Shown piece after piece: positions 10,303 to 22,132 of a stretch of DNA of 64,000 nt (the stretch's first letter is position 1; the number at the start of each line of letters is the position of its first letter). Origin of the DNA: Erinaceus europaeus (taxonomy: Eukaryota > Chordata > Mammalia > Eulipotyphla > Erinaceidae); NCBI RefSeq assembly GCF_950295315.1, contig NC_080165.1:8467917-8531916 (forward strand). The letters are read 5' to 3'. A program made the position numbers and the translations under genes. The notes beneath the pieces were generated by a model. That model was not told the DNA's origin. It did not search any database and saw only the letters and a list, made by a program, of their open reading frames with translations.

Positions 10303-10404
10303 GCTTATAACTTTTATCTTTTTTTTTTTTTTTTTTTTTTAGTGACAGCAAAATAGAGAACCATTTAAAATTTTACTGATCTCTTGATTCTTAAAGCTGA
10401 AAAC

Positions 10405-10612
10405 TTGTGGCCAGATGGTGACGCACCTAGCTGAGTGCACACGTTGCAGAGCTTAAGGACCTGAGTTCAAGCCCCTGTCTGCATCTGCAGGGGGGTGGGG
10501 GGGACAGAGCTTCAGGAGCAGTGCGACAGTGCTGCAGGGGCCTCTCTCTCTCTCCCTATGACTCTCTCCTCTTTCATTTTTTCTTTGCCTCTATGCAGAA
10601 GAAATATTTAAA
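10405..10612 (+). mobile_element. SINE-b
   Basis: Head ggccagatggtgacgcacct, then a body with an expanded G run (10490-10502). The poly(T) tract at about 10319-10341 lies just upstream. Confidence 0.85.
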
Positions 10613-11884
10613 AAGTTAAATTTAATATTAAAATAATTGTAAAAATCCAAAACTTATTTATTTCAGGGATCTCTGATGAGCCTTTTGAAATCTGAGTTTA
10701 TATTTCAGCGCTTTTGCTCACATAGAAGTAACTACGACATAGCCTTGCAAGCAATAGAAGTGATGCTGTCCTGAATGACAGCAACTTCTTCTGAGTACCA
10801 TGACTGCAATTCCTGCACAAAATACTGCCCCAGGAAGACTTGGCATCTAAAATATTAGTGCCCAGGAGAAGACCTTACTCAGAGAAAAAGGAGAGAGAAC
10901 TAATTTGCTTCTGTTCTTATGCAAAGACAAAATACCACCAGTTCCTTATATTTCATTCCATCCTTACCCATTTGCAGGGAAAGACATAATGGGATTCAGA
11001 AAGCTGTGTGACTGTCAGTGGTCTCCTAGCTTTAGGAAGATCCAGAATTCACAAATCAAACTCTCTGACTTTTGTCAGTTTCAAGTGACTACATCTTTAA
11101 GAAAATGACCTGTATGAGGACGATTTAAGTATGTTGTCCTGAGGCAGACAGTCTAAAGAATTCAAATAAATTTTACAGAGATTGTGCAAGCCAGGTGCTT
11201 GAAAGCACAGATATTATTTGCAAGGTAGGATTCTAATATATTATTCATGAAATCATCTTGGCTTCACTCAGGCTCAGAAATGTTTTCGCATTCCTACATA
11301 ACTTGTTCTACTAGAGAGAAACATTTTAGCCCCTCCACTTAGTTCCACATGGCTAAATGCTTCTCCTTCACAGCTATTTTTTAATTAAAAGAAATGAGTT
11401 CTCCCTCTGGCTGCACTTCTCAACCCTGAGAACAGTCATCAAACTGAAGTGAAGAGACAGAAAATTGCCCACTTCCATGCACCCCAACCCCCACCTCCCA
11501 CCCCCCAACCCCCCGCGAGCCAACCAGGAGCTTTCTTCCGAAGGATATTCAGTTTGGTAGTTCTGCAGTTATTAGAACAGAGTTAGCTTCTCCTAAGGTA
11601 GGCTATGCGGCATTTTAATTGTTCTGAGCAAGGAGACATCTGAGGACCAGAAGCAAGAAAACTGGCAAACTATCTTCTAGCTGTCTTGCCCCACTCTGAC
11701 ACTGTCCCTGTCATGTCATCTTATTCCCTGTGCCATTACTATCAGAAGGCTGAAACCTGAAGGTTGACATAGAGTGTACAATGTTGATTTATCTATTTTA
11801 TTTCCCTTTTTTTCCCCGGTAACTTTATTTGCTGGTCTTTTAGTTTGTGTTTTTATGTCCCTTTAATTCACTGATTCATTTATC
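10613..11884. other. unique sequence, about 1.27 kb
   Basis: One of the longer repeat-free stretches. The 67-codon plus frame at 10905-11108 has no family resemblance. A C-rich patch lies at 11476-11516. Nothing supports an exon. Confidence 0.5.
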
Positions 11885-12015
11885 TTGCTTTTTTTTTTCT
11901 AAATTTCTATTAGTGGTTTAATAATGGTGTTTAAGATTATAAGGTGGCAAGGACATAATTTCACACCATACCCACCTCCAAAATCTCTGCCCCCCTCCCT
12001 TCTCTCTGAAAAAAC
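11885..12015 (-). mobile_element. probable old L1 3'-end fragment
   Basis: ttagtggtttaataatggtg and the following cacaccatacccacctcc resemble 14735-14830 and 58755-58870, which look like the 3' ends of an older L1 type. Confidence 0.4.
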
Positions 12016-12032
12016 TCCATAATTCTTAGTTT

Positions 12033-12880
12033 TTTCTTAAAATTTTTATTTATAAAAAGGAAACACTGACAAAACCATAGTATAAGAGGGGTACAACTCC
12101 ACACATTCCCACCACTAGAACTCTGTATCCCATCCCCTCCCCTGATAGCTTTCCTATTCTTTATCCCTCTGGGAGTATGGACCCAGGGTCACTATGGGAT
12201 GCAGAAGGTGGAAGGTCTGGCTTCTGTAATTGCTTCCCTGCTGAACATGAGCGTTGATAGGTGGATCCATACTCCAAACCTGCCTCTCTCTTTCCCTATT
12301 GGGGTGAGGCTCTGGGGAAGGGGAGCTCTAAGATGTATGGTGGGGTCGTCTGTCCAGGGAAGTCCAGTTGGCATCATGTTAGCATCTAGAACCTGGTGGC
12401 TGAAAAAAGAGTTAACATATAAAGCCAAAAAAATTGTTGACTAATCATAAACCTAAGGGCTGGAGTATTTCAGATGAAGATTTGGAGTCTCCATTTTGAA
12501 GATAGCTAGTAGGCCTAGTTTAGTTATATTCCAAAGGGCCCATGACTATACTAGTTTTTTTCCTGAGCCTGACATCTGATATGCAGGTGGACCCAAGTTA
12601 TTATCTGGGGAGATGATGTCATGGCTGGAAAAAGGACCAGAAATCTGGATCAGGGAAGAGAGTAGCTCCCAAATACAGGAAAGGTGTATAAATATTGTTG
12701 ACTGTAAACCCCATCGATTTGATGGGACCAGGGGCCCATATTCAGCTTAGGAGCCTATGTGAACTCTGCATCCCTGAAAATCTGAGCTCACATTCTGTGG
12801 TCATGAGTAGGAAGGTTCCAAGCTGCCCCAATATCAGGACCCAACTTCTCAGGTGGAAGATAGAGTATGTTGTCCAGAGT
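12033..12880 (-). mobile_element. L1 3' end (long 3' UTR)
   Basis: Runs from the tail (ttttatttataaaaagg) through actccacacattcccacca and gagatgatgtcatggctgg to agagtatgttgtccag. This is colinear with the reverse of 46450-47325. No clear target duplication. Confidence 0.9.
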
Positions 12881-13044
12881 TCTCACAGTTTTAAGATCCT
12901 TTGAGACTGTAGTTACACTGTTGGTCATTTTACTTCAATTTCAAACTACTTTATAAGTCACCACTGCTGTTCTCAACAAAATTTAGCTGACCAAAAATTC
13001 ATTAGGTTGCATAAATCTGAGACCATCAGCCTTCAGAGCAAGTC

Positions 13045-13197
13045 TTTCAGGGCTGACTAGACAGCACACACCTGGGAGGGTATCTGTTTTGTCCAGATGC
13101 ACATGGCCCAGGTTTAAGTCCAGTCCTGAAGCTTCAATGCTTCTCTGTCTCTGTCTCTGTCCGTCTACCTAAAGAACTTAGCCAGGAGAAATAAGGC
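13045..13197 (+). mobile_element. SINE-d (old)
   Basis: tRNA-like part with cccaggtttaagtccagtcc followed by ctctgtctctgtctctgtcc. It ends in a (CA)n run (13199-13220). Confidence 0.6.
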
Positions 13198-13198
13198 C

Positions 13199-13220
13199 AC
13201 ACACACACACACACACACAC
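13199..13220. repeat. (CA)n microsatellite
   Basis: Eleven CA units, probably grown from the tail of the SINE beside it. Confidence 0.9.
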
Positions 13221-14046
13221 GCCATTTTATTTAGACTTCCTTGTACATTTATTTCACCTTCCTTAAGGGGATTTTTAAGGCATGTCAATTAAGGTATATT
13301 TGCTACGCTCCACTGAGTCGACCCCTAGGATGTCTGTAAGTTATTTTGTTTTGATTCTGAATATGAAATCCAGAAAGAAGTGAAGCACATAGATGTGGTG
13401 GGAAATAATGGCTTCTGCGGAGGTCGATATCAAAAGAGAAACTGGAGTGGTAGCTCACTAGATAAGGTGCCTACATAGCCATGCACATGATACCCCAGTT
13501 CAAGTCCTAGCACCACATGGCAGGGGTACAGTCATGGAGGGAGTCTGGGTACTAAAGAAAGGAGAAGGGAGAAAGGAAAAAAGAAATGATGTGTACATGA
13601 GGAAAACTGGGCTGATTGGGGTTGGGTGGAGGGCTATTAAGGACTCTTGGGAAGTAAATGTAGTTCGAAGATGACCATATGCCATCTTTTTTGAGGCAAA
13701 TTCAGCTGCCTCAGCCTCTGCCTTTCACAGCTCCTTGCAGCTAGATCAAGAGAGCTCTCATCTGTCTCCTAAGACAGTCCTAGAAGGAATGCACAAGCAG
13801 GAACTCCCACAGTCCCTACCAGGATGTGAATGGAGTCAGTCTTCAATGTTGAGTCAGTAAATCTCAATACTATTATAGGACACATACCTCTTCCCAAGTT
13901 TCCATGGCTGCTTCCCAATGTAAACTAAGATCCAGCCTCTTGGGAAGAATACATTGTTCCTAACTTGCCCTTGGTCCATCATCAAGGTCTAAGTATCCAA
14001 CTACTCCACACTGGTGTTCTACCTCCACTTAAAAAATAAAATAAAG
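13221..14046. other. mostly unique sequence
   Basis: Contains a weak SINE-d-like patch (13445-13530, with gttcaagtcctagcaccac). No gene seen. Confidence 0.45.
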
Positions 14047-14335
14047 GGAGTTGGGTGGTAGCACAATGGTTAAGTGCAGGTGGCGCAAAGCCCAAGGACC
14101 AGCATAAGGATCGCGGTTCAAGCCCCCAGCTCCCCACCTGCAGGGGAGTCGCTTCCAGGTGGTGAAGCAGTTCTGCAGGTGTCTATCTTTTTCTCCCCAT
14201 CTCTGCCTTCCCCTCCTCTCTCCATTTCTCTCTGTCCTATCCAGCAAAGAAGACATCAATAACAACAACAATAATAACTACAACAATAAAAAAAAACAAA
14301 CAAGGGCAACAAAAAGGGAAAATGAATAAATAAAT
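14047..14335 (+). mobile_element. SINE-a
   Basis: Head gggagttgggtggtagcaca, B-box region ggttcaagccccc, and a full tail with caataataactacaacaata. Confidence 0.9.
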
Positions 14336-14734
14336 ATTAAAATAAATAAATAACATAAAATTTAAAAGTCCTCTATCTTACTTTTGTCTTTGTGCCCTAC
14401 CCCTGCTTTTGTCTCTTCATTTGTCTCTTCATTCTCTGCAAATGGGCAGTGAGGTTCCCGTAGAGGTCTGAGTCCTACCACGCCTAGATCTGTTTTGCAA
14501 GAACTTGGCCTTAGAAACAAGACATCAAAGTAACTCACAACGTAGGCCACAGAGGCAGACAGACTGAATCCATGCTCCTTCAGAAGGTGACAAGATAACT
14601 CTCCTGGGAGGGTAACTGCTTTGCCATGTATGTGACCCAAGTTCCAGCCTGGTCCCTACTACATTGGGGGAAGATTTGGTATGATAGTGTCTTTTCCTCT
14701 GTCTTTTTTTCTCTCTCTCTCTCTCTCCCTCTCT
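14336..14734. other. mostly unique sequence
   Basis: A degraded SINE-d-like piece may lie at 14600-14725 (ctcctgggagggtaactgct ... ctctctctctct). Otherwise nothing is recognised. Confidence 0.4.
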
Positions 14735-15660
14735 CTGGTTTTATTGGTGATTTAATATTGACTTACAAATCTACAAGATAATAGGGGTATAACTCCACAC
14801 CATTCCTACCACCCAAGTTCTGAATCCCCAATCCCTCCATTATAAACTCCAGTAGTTTTCATAAGGCTGAAGATATGGGTTAACTAGTATTTATACAACT
14901 ATCGGTCTATATTTACATATATTTGCACTTTTTTCTATATTTCTGTCTTCTCTTCATTTCTTTTTAAAAATAATATATATGTATCATCTTTATTTATTTA
15001 TTGACTAGAGACAGCCAGAAGTCGAGGGGTAGGGGATGGTAGGAAGAAAGCGAGACACCTGCAGCACTGTTTCACCACTCACAAAGCTTTGTCCCTGAAG
15101 GTGGGGACCAGGGGCTTGAACTTAGGTCTTTGTGCATTGCAACATGCGCGTTCATCCAAGCATGCCACCACCCAGCCACTTCTCTTCCTTTCCAAGTCAC
15201 ACATACACCTATTACTACATCCAAATGTCCCTCCCTTATTCCTCCTCTGTCAGGGTTCTTTTGGAGTTGGAGTTCAGGGCCCTCTGGTCGTCTTCCCCCT
15301 ATCACTTCTCCCCTACTAGAAGTATGGATCAAATTATCTTTGAGGTGCAGAAGGTGGGAGGTCTGGCTTCTATAATTGTTTCTTCACTGGACATGGATGT
15401 TGGCAGGTGGATCCATTACCCCAGCCTGTCTCTATCTTTCTCTAGTGGGGTAGGGCTCTGGGGAGTTGAGGCTCCAGGACACATTGTTTCCAGGTTTTGG
15501 CTGTTACAAATTGTGCTGCTAAGAACATAGGTGTACTCAGATCTTTTTGGATGGGTGTGTTGAGTTCCTTAGGATATATCCCCAGGAGAGGAATTGCAGG
15601 ACCATAGGGTAGGTGCATTTCTAGCCTTCTGAGAGTTCTCCAGACTGTTCCCCACAGAGG
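14735..15660 (-). mobile_element. older L1 3' UTR, split by a SINE
   Basis: Two blocks, 14735-14961 and 15179-15660. The second carries the old mammalian L1 3' UTR motif set (ccaggttttggctgttac, ggatatatccccaggag, acattcccacc) joined to the hedgehog block (ggtgcagaaggtgggaggtc). Confidence 0.8.
14962..15178 (-). mobile_element. SINE-b inserted in L1
   Basis: Minus-strand copy interrupting the L1 and flanked by similar cttctcttcatttc and cttctcttcctttc, a mutated target duplication. Confidence 0.85.
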
Positions 15661-15787
15661 TTGGACCGACTTACATTCCCACCGCCTGTTAAGTGACTCC
15701 CCTGCAGGTGGGGAGCTGGGGAGCCTTTCCCATCCTTGTGCTTTGCGCCATGTGCACTTAACCCGTTGCGCTACGGCCTGACTCCCT
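15661..15787 (-). mobile_element. SINE-a head fragment fused to L1
   Basis: Starts inside the SINE at gcctgttaagtgactcccct and runs to the head (gctacggcctgactccc). Its tail half is absent. The junction with L1 falls on the shared letters CACC. Confidence 0.8.
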
Positions 15788-15969
15788 AGACATTTTCTCT
15801 AACAGACACCATACCATTCCTCTTCAGACCCCAACCCTAAGCAAACCCAGAGCTGTTTCAGTGCTTAGTAAACATCTGATTAATGAATAAATTGGTATGT
15901 AAGACCAATCTAAGAAAGGTAACTTTGATCACTGTTATCTCTCCCTTTCTATCTTTGTTTCAACAGCTG

Positions 15970-16033
<64 letters not shown>

Positions 16034-16064
16034 TTATGTGTATATATGTGTATATATATATACA
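15970..16064. repeat. (TA)n(TG)n(TA)n compound microsatellite
   Basis: TA units, then a long TG run, then mixed TATG/TA. The 76-codon frame across it is an artefact. Confidence 0.9.
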
Positions 16065-16199
16065 TGAGAGAGAGGGCCTGGGTTTCTACACTTTCACCAA
16101 GAGTCCCAAGTGATTCTTTTCAGATCATATATAGAGAACATGTTTTTGACCATCATGAAGACTAAATGTTTTACAAGAGTTGTGCTGTGAATAAGAAAG

Positions 16200-16825
16200 T
16201 TCTGGGACATATGTTTCATGGAATACTATTCTGCAATTTAAAAAAAAGATGATATTTTGTCATTTGGGACAGAATGGATAGAACTGGAGGTGATTGTACT
16301 GAGCAAAATGAGGAAAGAGATGAAAGATAACTATGGTAATACTTATGTGGAATCTGGAGAAATGAAACACACAAGCTCACAAAAAGAAAGAAAGAGAAAG
16401 GAAGAAAGGAAAGAAGGGAGGGAGGGCCTGAAGGAGGAAGGAACGAAGGAAGGAATGGAGGGAAGGAACGAAAAATAAAATTGAAAAATAGAGGCAAGGA
16501 ACTGTCTAAGACTTTTTGAAAAATGTGGTGATAATTGTTAAGAGAATGGGAGCTTGGTGGCGGGTACAGTGTGGGACTGTCTTGTAATCTTACAACCTCA
16601 ACCTATCAACACCCATGCTCAGCGGGGAAGCAATTACAGAAGCCAGACCTCCCACTTTTTGCATCCCACTATGACCCTGGGTCCATGCTCCCAGAGGGAT
16701 AAAGAATAGGAAAGCTATCGGGGGAGGGGATGGGATACGGACTTCTGGTGGCGGGAACTGTACCCCTCTTGTCCTATGGTCTTTTCAATGTTTCCTTTTT
16801 ATAAATAAGTACATTTTAAAAAATG
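16200..16825 (+). mobile_element. L1 3' UTR of an older type, with internal purine repeat
   Basis: Starts in the classic L1 3' segment (ggaatactattctgcaattt, ggatagaactggaggtgat) and ends in the hedgehog terminal block (cctttttataaataagtac). A GAAA/GGAA-rich stretch lies at 16381-16480. Confidence 0.8.
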
Positions 16826-17851
16826 TTCTTGTCTCTTCCTCAGACATAACCAGACTCATCCTATCACTGAGTCAGACACATCTCATTCCTCACATCTGAC
16901 AAACCTGTTGGCTTACCTATATTCTGTCACTATGCTCTACTGATTTTAGAAGATTGTCATGCTTCCTCTTTCCCTAGATCATAGCCTTTGCATGTTGAAG
17001 TTTAGAGTATCACACAAAAGAAATTTTTCATGAACAATAAAACAACTTGGAAAATTGTCTTACAGTGGAAACCTTGTTTTGGGCACAGTTGGGGCAGAGA
17101 AGGGTGGGTAGTGGGCATTTTAATGCCCTTGGTGTCCTCTCCATGGTAAAAGATATTTTTTTCCCATTAATAGTAAAACCAAAATTTTAATCTCAGTAAA
17201 ATAAGGAAGGGGAGAATAGGGGTGGAGAAGGCATTGAAGTCCTAGTGCATATGATGTAAAAGGACCCAACATTGGAGTGACAGTAGTCTGCAAACACCAA
17301 TCATGGGCAGATGGCAATAAAATGATAATAAATAAATAAATAAATGACTTGGGTTAAATAAATAACTTTCTATATTGTTCAGTTATAAAACTACCTTCAG
17401 AGACATAAAAAAATAGCACGTGATAGATAGATCATCCTGGTGACAATGGTGATAGTTATATCTGTTAATAAGTACTATATAAAAAGTGATTATCACTGGG
17501 TTCAAATATATAGAATATGAATGACTGGGGCAAAATCTTTAATAAATGACAGAATTGGGCTGATTACCTGCAGCTAGTTTATACTGTGATGACTATGTTA
17601 GTTTCCAACTAAATTAACAAGAGTTTTATGGACTTCTAAAATTTCTCTTTTGAAGAATCAGACACTATATTCCCTTTGATTATCACGTTTCATGATAGCT
17701 TGATAGCTTTTGCAGCATTTTAAGTTACATAAGAAGTTTGTTTAAATCAGATTTACATAAATTGGATTAATAAATATAAACTTTAGTGAAACTTGGTTAC
17801 CCATCTAGAACTTGTATGTTCTAAAGAAGATCTTTGTAGGGACTTACCTCA
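16826..17851. other. unique sequence, about 1.0 kb
   Basis: AT-rich spacer. An AAATAAATAAAT patch lies at 17328-17346. No gene or repeat family recognised. Confidence 0.45.
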
Positions 17852-18186
17852 GTAATAGGAACAGTAGTGTAGTGGGTTAAGCACACATGGCACCAAGCAC
17901 AAGGACTGGCATAAGGAACCTTGTTCAAGCCCCTGGCCTCCCACCTGCAGAGAGGTCACTTCAGAGGCTGTGAAGCAGGTCTATAGGTGTCTGTCTTTCT
18001 CTCCTCCTCTCTGTCTTCCTCCCCTCTCTATTTCTCTCTGTCCTATCCAACAACATCAACAGCAACAGCAATAAGGACAATAACAATAACAACAAGGGCA
18101 AAAAATGGGAAACATAGCCTCCAGGAGCAGTGGGTTGGTAGTGCAGGCACAGAGCCACAGCGATAACCTTGGAAGCAAAATAATAA
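17852..18186 (+). mobile_element. SINE-a with extra 3' module
   Basis: Diverged head (aggaacagtagtgtagtggg), body, tail, and the 3' module ending (AAT)n. It is followed directly by a second copy. Confidence 0.88.
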
Positions 18187-18203
18187 TAATAATAAGCACT
18201 TGT

Positions 18204-18534
18204 GGGGGTGGGCAGTAACACAGTGGGTTAAGCACACATGGCATGAAGCACAAGGACCACCCTAAGGATCCCAGCTCAAGCCCCCAGTTCCCCACCTGGA
18301 AAGGGGTCTTCACAGGTGGTGAAGCAGGTCTCCAGGTGTCTGTCTTTCTCTCCCCCCTCTGTCTTTCCCTCCTCTCTCGATTTCTCTCTGTCTTATCCAA
18401 CAGCAATGGCAACAATAACAATAACAGCAACGACAACTACAAGGGCAACAAAATGGGGAACATGGCTGCCAGGAGCAGTGGGTTGGTAGTGTAGGTACTG
18501 AGCCCCAGAGATAACCCTGGAGGCAAAAATAAAT
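18204..18534 (+). mobile_element. SINE-a with extra 3' module, inserted at the tail of its neighbour
   Basis: Complete plus copy. Its duplications ataataagcacttg and ataataggcacttg show it landed at the end of the 17852 copy, making a tandem pair. Confidence 0.9.
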
Positions 18535-18764
18535 AGATAATAGGCACTTGCTTTTACAAGGTATGAAAAACAATTACATAACTGAAATTAGTCTGGATGT
18601 CTTCTTTTTGCCAAACTTCAATATTTTCTAGTATAGTAATATTCATGAATAAGTAACTCTCATCAAGTAAGTAGCTACCAGCTATCTGCTGATAAGTAGA
18701 TTGGCTGTAAAAGCGCTCTCACATTCACTATTTCTACTTTTTGTAATTTATGTAAACATGATGT

Positions 18765-20103
18765 AAGAAGCAGAAATCTCGGGGTAGGGCACCAAAGTAA
18801 AAACCTTGGGGTGAGGGTAAGGGTGGACATTCAGCTTCTCAGGGTGCCGGAGGAGGGGAGAGGGGAATGAGGGTGGGTGGGTGGGATGGGACACAGTCTT
18901 TTGGTGGTGAGAATGGTGTTTATGTACACTCGTATTAATTTGTAGTCATATAAATCACTATTCAATTAATATGAGAGGGGAAAATTGACTGTGTGTCTTA
19001 AACTTTTTAAAGCACAGACTGAATCTTTTTAATACATAGGCTGAGTCTTTGATATGTTGACTCTCTCAAAAGCCTAGACCAGGGAGAACAGAAGCAACCT
19101 GTGGCACAGCTACATACAGGATGTTGGGTATTATACAGCAAATCCTAACAAAGGGACTTTTCAAAGTTAACACAAGTACCAAATAATGTGATGATAACAA
19201 TAATTATCTACTGTCTTCTTGAACCCTAAGACAGCAGTAACCTCACATTTCCTCTATAGAGCCTATATTTCCCCCAGTCCTGGAACCTTAGGGTGGGGAG
19301 CACTTTCCTACATGGTGCTCTCAATTCACATCAAATACTATTGCATCCACTGATCCCAACCTAATCAACGCAACGAGTGCCACCTCAACATGCTTCACTT
19401 CAGACTGTGTCCAGAGACTTCAAGTGTGGAATGACAACCCTTCAGCTTCATTACTCGGGTGAGACCTTTCCTTTCATAGTATTCTCTAATTCCATTCCAG
19501 GCAGTTCACTTCCTAACAAAGTCCCAAAACCTAGATATAGACCAGGGCCCATGAGATAGAGCATATATTCACACATATCCATAAACTAGGGCAAAATATA
19601 GACCTGAAAGCAAAAGTACACAATAGTCTACAGTGAGTACCCCCCAACTCTTCATCTGCACTATTCCAGCCTTTAGGTCCATGATTGTTCAACAATTTGT
19701 TTGGCTTTGTATGTTAACTCTCTTTTCATCCACCAGGTTCCAGATGCCAGCATGATCCCTGGACAGACAACCCCAGCAGTGTGTCCTGGAGCTCCACTTC
19801 CCCAGAAACCCACCCTACTAGGGAAAGAGAGAGACAGGCTGGGAGTATGGATCCACCTGTCAATGCCTATGTTCAGCGGGGAAGCAATTACAGAAGCCAG
19901 ACCTTCCACTTTCTGCACCCCACAATGACCCTGGGTCCATACTCCCAGAGGGTTAAAGAATAGGAAAGCTATCAGAGGAGGGGATGGGATACGGAGATCT
20001 GGTGGTGGGAATTGTGTGGAGTTGTACCCCTCCTATCCTATGGTTTTGTTAATGTCTCCTTTTTTAAATAAATAAATTAATTTTTAAAAAGAAGCAGAAA
20101 TCT
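18765..20103 (+). mobile_element. 5'-truncated L1 with intact target duplication
   Basis: The element is 18780-20088, flanked by the perfect 15-bp repeat aagaagcagaaatct (18765-18779 and 20089-20103). It holds only 3' UTR, with no ORF2. About 790 bp present in the 45-47-kb copy are missing at 19640. Confidence 0.93.
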
Positions 20104-20359
20104 AGGAGTTAGTGCAGTGACACACCTGGTTAAGTGCACATATCACCATGCTTAAGGTTTGAACCTGTGTTCACCACCTGCTGGTGAGGGGGCTGCAGGA
20201 GTGGTGAAGCAAATCTATAAGTCTATCTTCCTCTTGCCCTATTTCCATCGCCTTTTAATTTCTCTCTGTACTGTCAAATATAATATAAAAGAAAATAATG
20301 GCTGCCTGTAGCAGTGGATTCATAGTGAAGGCACTGAGTTCCAGTGATAATCCTCATGG

Positions 20360-20360
<1 letters not shown>
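20104..20360 (+). mobile_element. SINE-b with extra 3' module
   Basis: Directly follows the L1 target duplication. Head ttagtgcagtgacacacctgg, then the body and the 3' module (atggctgcctgtagcagtgg). Confidence 0.85.

Positions 20361-20420
<60 letters not shown>
20361..20420. repeat. (GAAA)n microsatellite
   Basis: Fifteen GAAA units grown from the tail of the SINE on its left. Confidence 0.95.
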
Positions 20421-20421
<1 letters not shown>

Positions 20422-21964
20422 GAAGTCTTAGTGTATTATGCATTCAGGGACATGTCCTTGTCATGACACATTTAAAGTAGAGGAGCCAACCAGAGTATTG
20501 TATAACTTTCTCAATTTATTAGCAAATTATCTCTTTTTGTGTGTCAAGTTCAATACCAGAGCATAAGTATCCTGGAAAACTTCACTGAATGTAAACCAAA
20601 CTGGGAGAAAAAAATGTAAAGATTCACATCCATAACATCATCACAGGCAAAGATGAGTCTATGGGCAATATAGGATTAAAATTGTTGAGATGAGAAAAAA
20701 ACTTTACCTTTAGCTGGGTCTTGAGAAAGAACTTGAAGTTGAGTGTGAACATGCTATATCCATTGATTAATCACCACGGACACTAAAGATCAGCAAGTGA
20801 TTAATCAATGTAGATAACTTTCATACCAGAGCACAAAAGGAGACTGTCAAAAACATGATCACAGGTGCATGCCAGGCTGACAGTGCTATTCTTAGTGACT
20901 GCTAATATTTCTGAGTTCAGTGCAGACACCCACAACAAGAGTTATAACTACAGCACAGCCTGCAGATTTCTACGTTAGGCTTGAACCAACAAATCACTAA
21001 TGTTAACCAAACAAATTCTACTGAACCACCAACACTGGCAGAAATATGAGAAATACACAAGAATTTTGTATCTGCATCAAGAAGCCCAGCCTTAATTTTT
21101 TATCCAGTAACGTGTGTGCCTGTTTCTGACTTGGGATAATGATGACCCGATGAAGCTAAGTTGTTCAAGTCATCTGGTTCAAGGGATCCAAATCCAACGT
21201 AAGGATGACAGTGGCAGTGGAAATGCATTACTAGAGAAACTCTGCATCACACACGCTATCAATTTTCTCCCATTGACGAGTCCTTGACAAAAGAAAGAAG
21301 AAAAAGTGTCCATCTGCTGGAAATAGGGGAGCCACACAAGTACTGAGCACCAGTCCTGAGGAAAAAAAAAAAAAAAGAAAGAAATACTCAATGAAAATGT
21401 AATAGTTTGATTTGCCATTTGAAATACGTCATATTGTTTTGGCTAGAAAGCAAACAAAGAGTAACATACATAAGTGAGCTACCTTGTAAGACAGCCAACG
21501 TTCTGCAATAGTCAAAACAAGAACTGACAAAGAAATTTGGCTTTTATCTCTTTCTATCAATACTCAGAAAACCTGATGCAACCTCTTGTCAACGTCATTT
21601 CTCAGTTCTTGAATACATTTTCATGCACAAAGGTGAGAGTCTGAGCTAGTCTAATCATTAATTTCTAGAAAAAGAACTATTCGTTGCTAGGAAAAGATGC
21701 TGAGAATTAAAAAATAATGTTTCAGAGTTGCTTTAATTTATTAAAATTCATAGTAGGATCTCAGAGGCAATACCTACGGATTGCAGGTGTCAGCCCTCGA
21801 GCTTGAGTCTCTGCACAATATGAGAAAGACAACAAAGAGTAAAATGTGAGAAGCTCCAGGGACGGTGGGGCAGTGCCTGGAGATTCTCTCTCTTTCATAG
21901 TAAAACAAAATTGATGGAAATCAAAATACAAAAGGCATCAAATGACACACAACTTACTTTTAAA
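20421..21964. other. unique sequence, about 1.5 kb
   Basis: Long repeat-poor stretch with a perfect palindrome at 20761-20810. A possible degraded SINE lies at 21780-21910. The 79-codon minus frame at 21179-21418 includes a poly-Phe run and looks like chance. Confidence 0.5.
20761..20810. repeat. perfect 14-bp inverted repeat with 22-bp loop
   Basis: Arms CATTGATTAATCAC (20761-20774) and GTGATTAATCAATG (20797-20810) are exact reverse complements. Each arm holds ATTAAT, a homeodomain-type core. It lies outside any repeat I recognise. Confidence 0.9.
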
Positions 21965-22132
21965 TTTTATTTCTTAAAATTTAATTTTTATGGGAGAGAG
22001 AGGGAGGGAGGGGGCAAGAGAGAGAGAGAGAGAGAGTTTCTCAGTTCTGGGATATGGTAGTGCTGGGGCTCAAACCTGATCCCTCAATCATGCAAGTCCT
22101 GTGCTCTAAGAGCACTGAGGTATCTCCTTAAC
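21965..22132 (-). mobile_element. SINE-d-like element with (GA)n
   Basis: Minus-strand tRNA-like part gtgctggggctcaaacctg, then catgcaagtcctgtgctcta. A GA tract (22017-22036) marks the tail side. Confidence 0.6.

Noticed and set aside
19640..19660. L1 3' UTR deletion as possible splicing, because gtgagt lies at its left edge
   Set aside because: The shortened copies keep the gtgagt, which splicing at that site would remove, so a genomic deletion in the source element is simpler.
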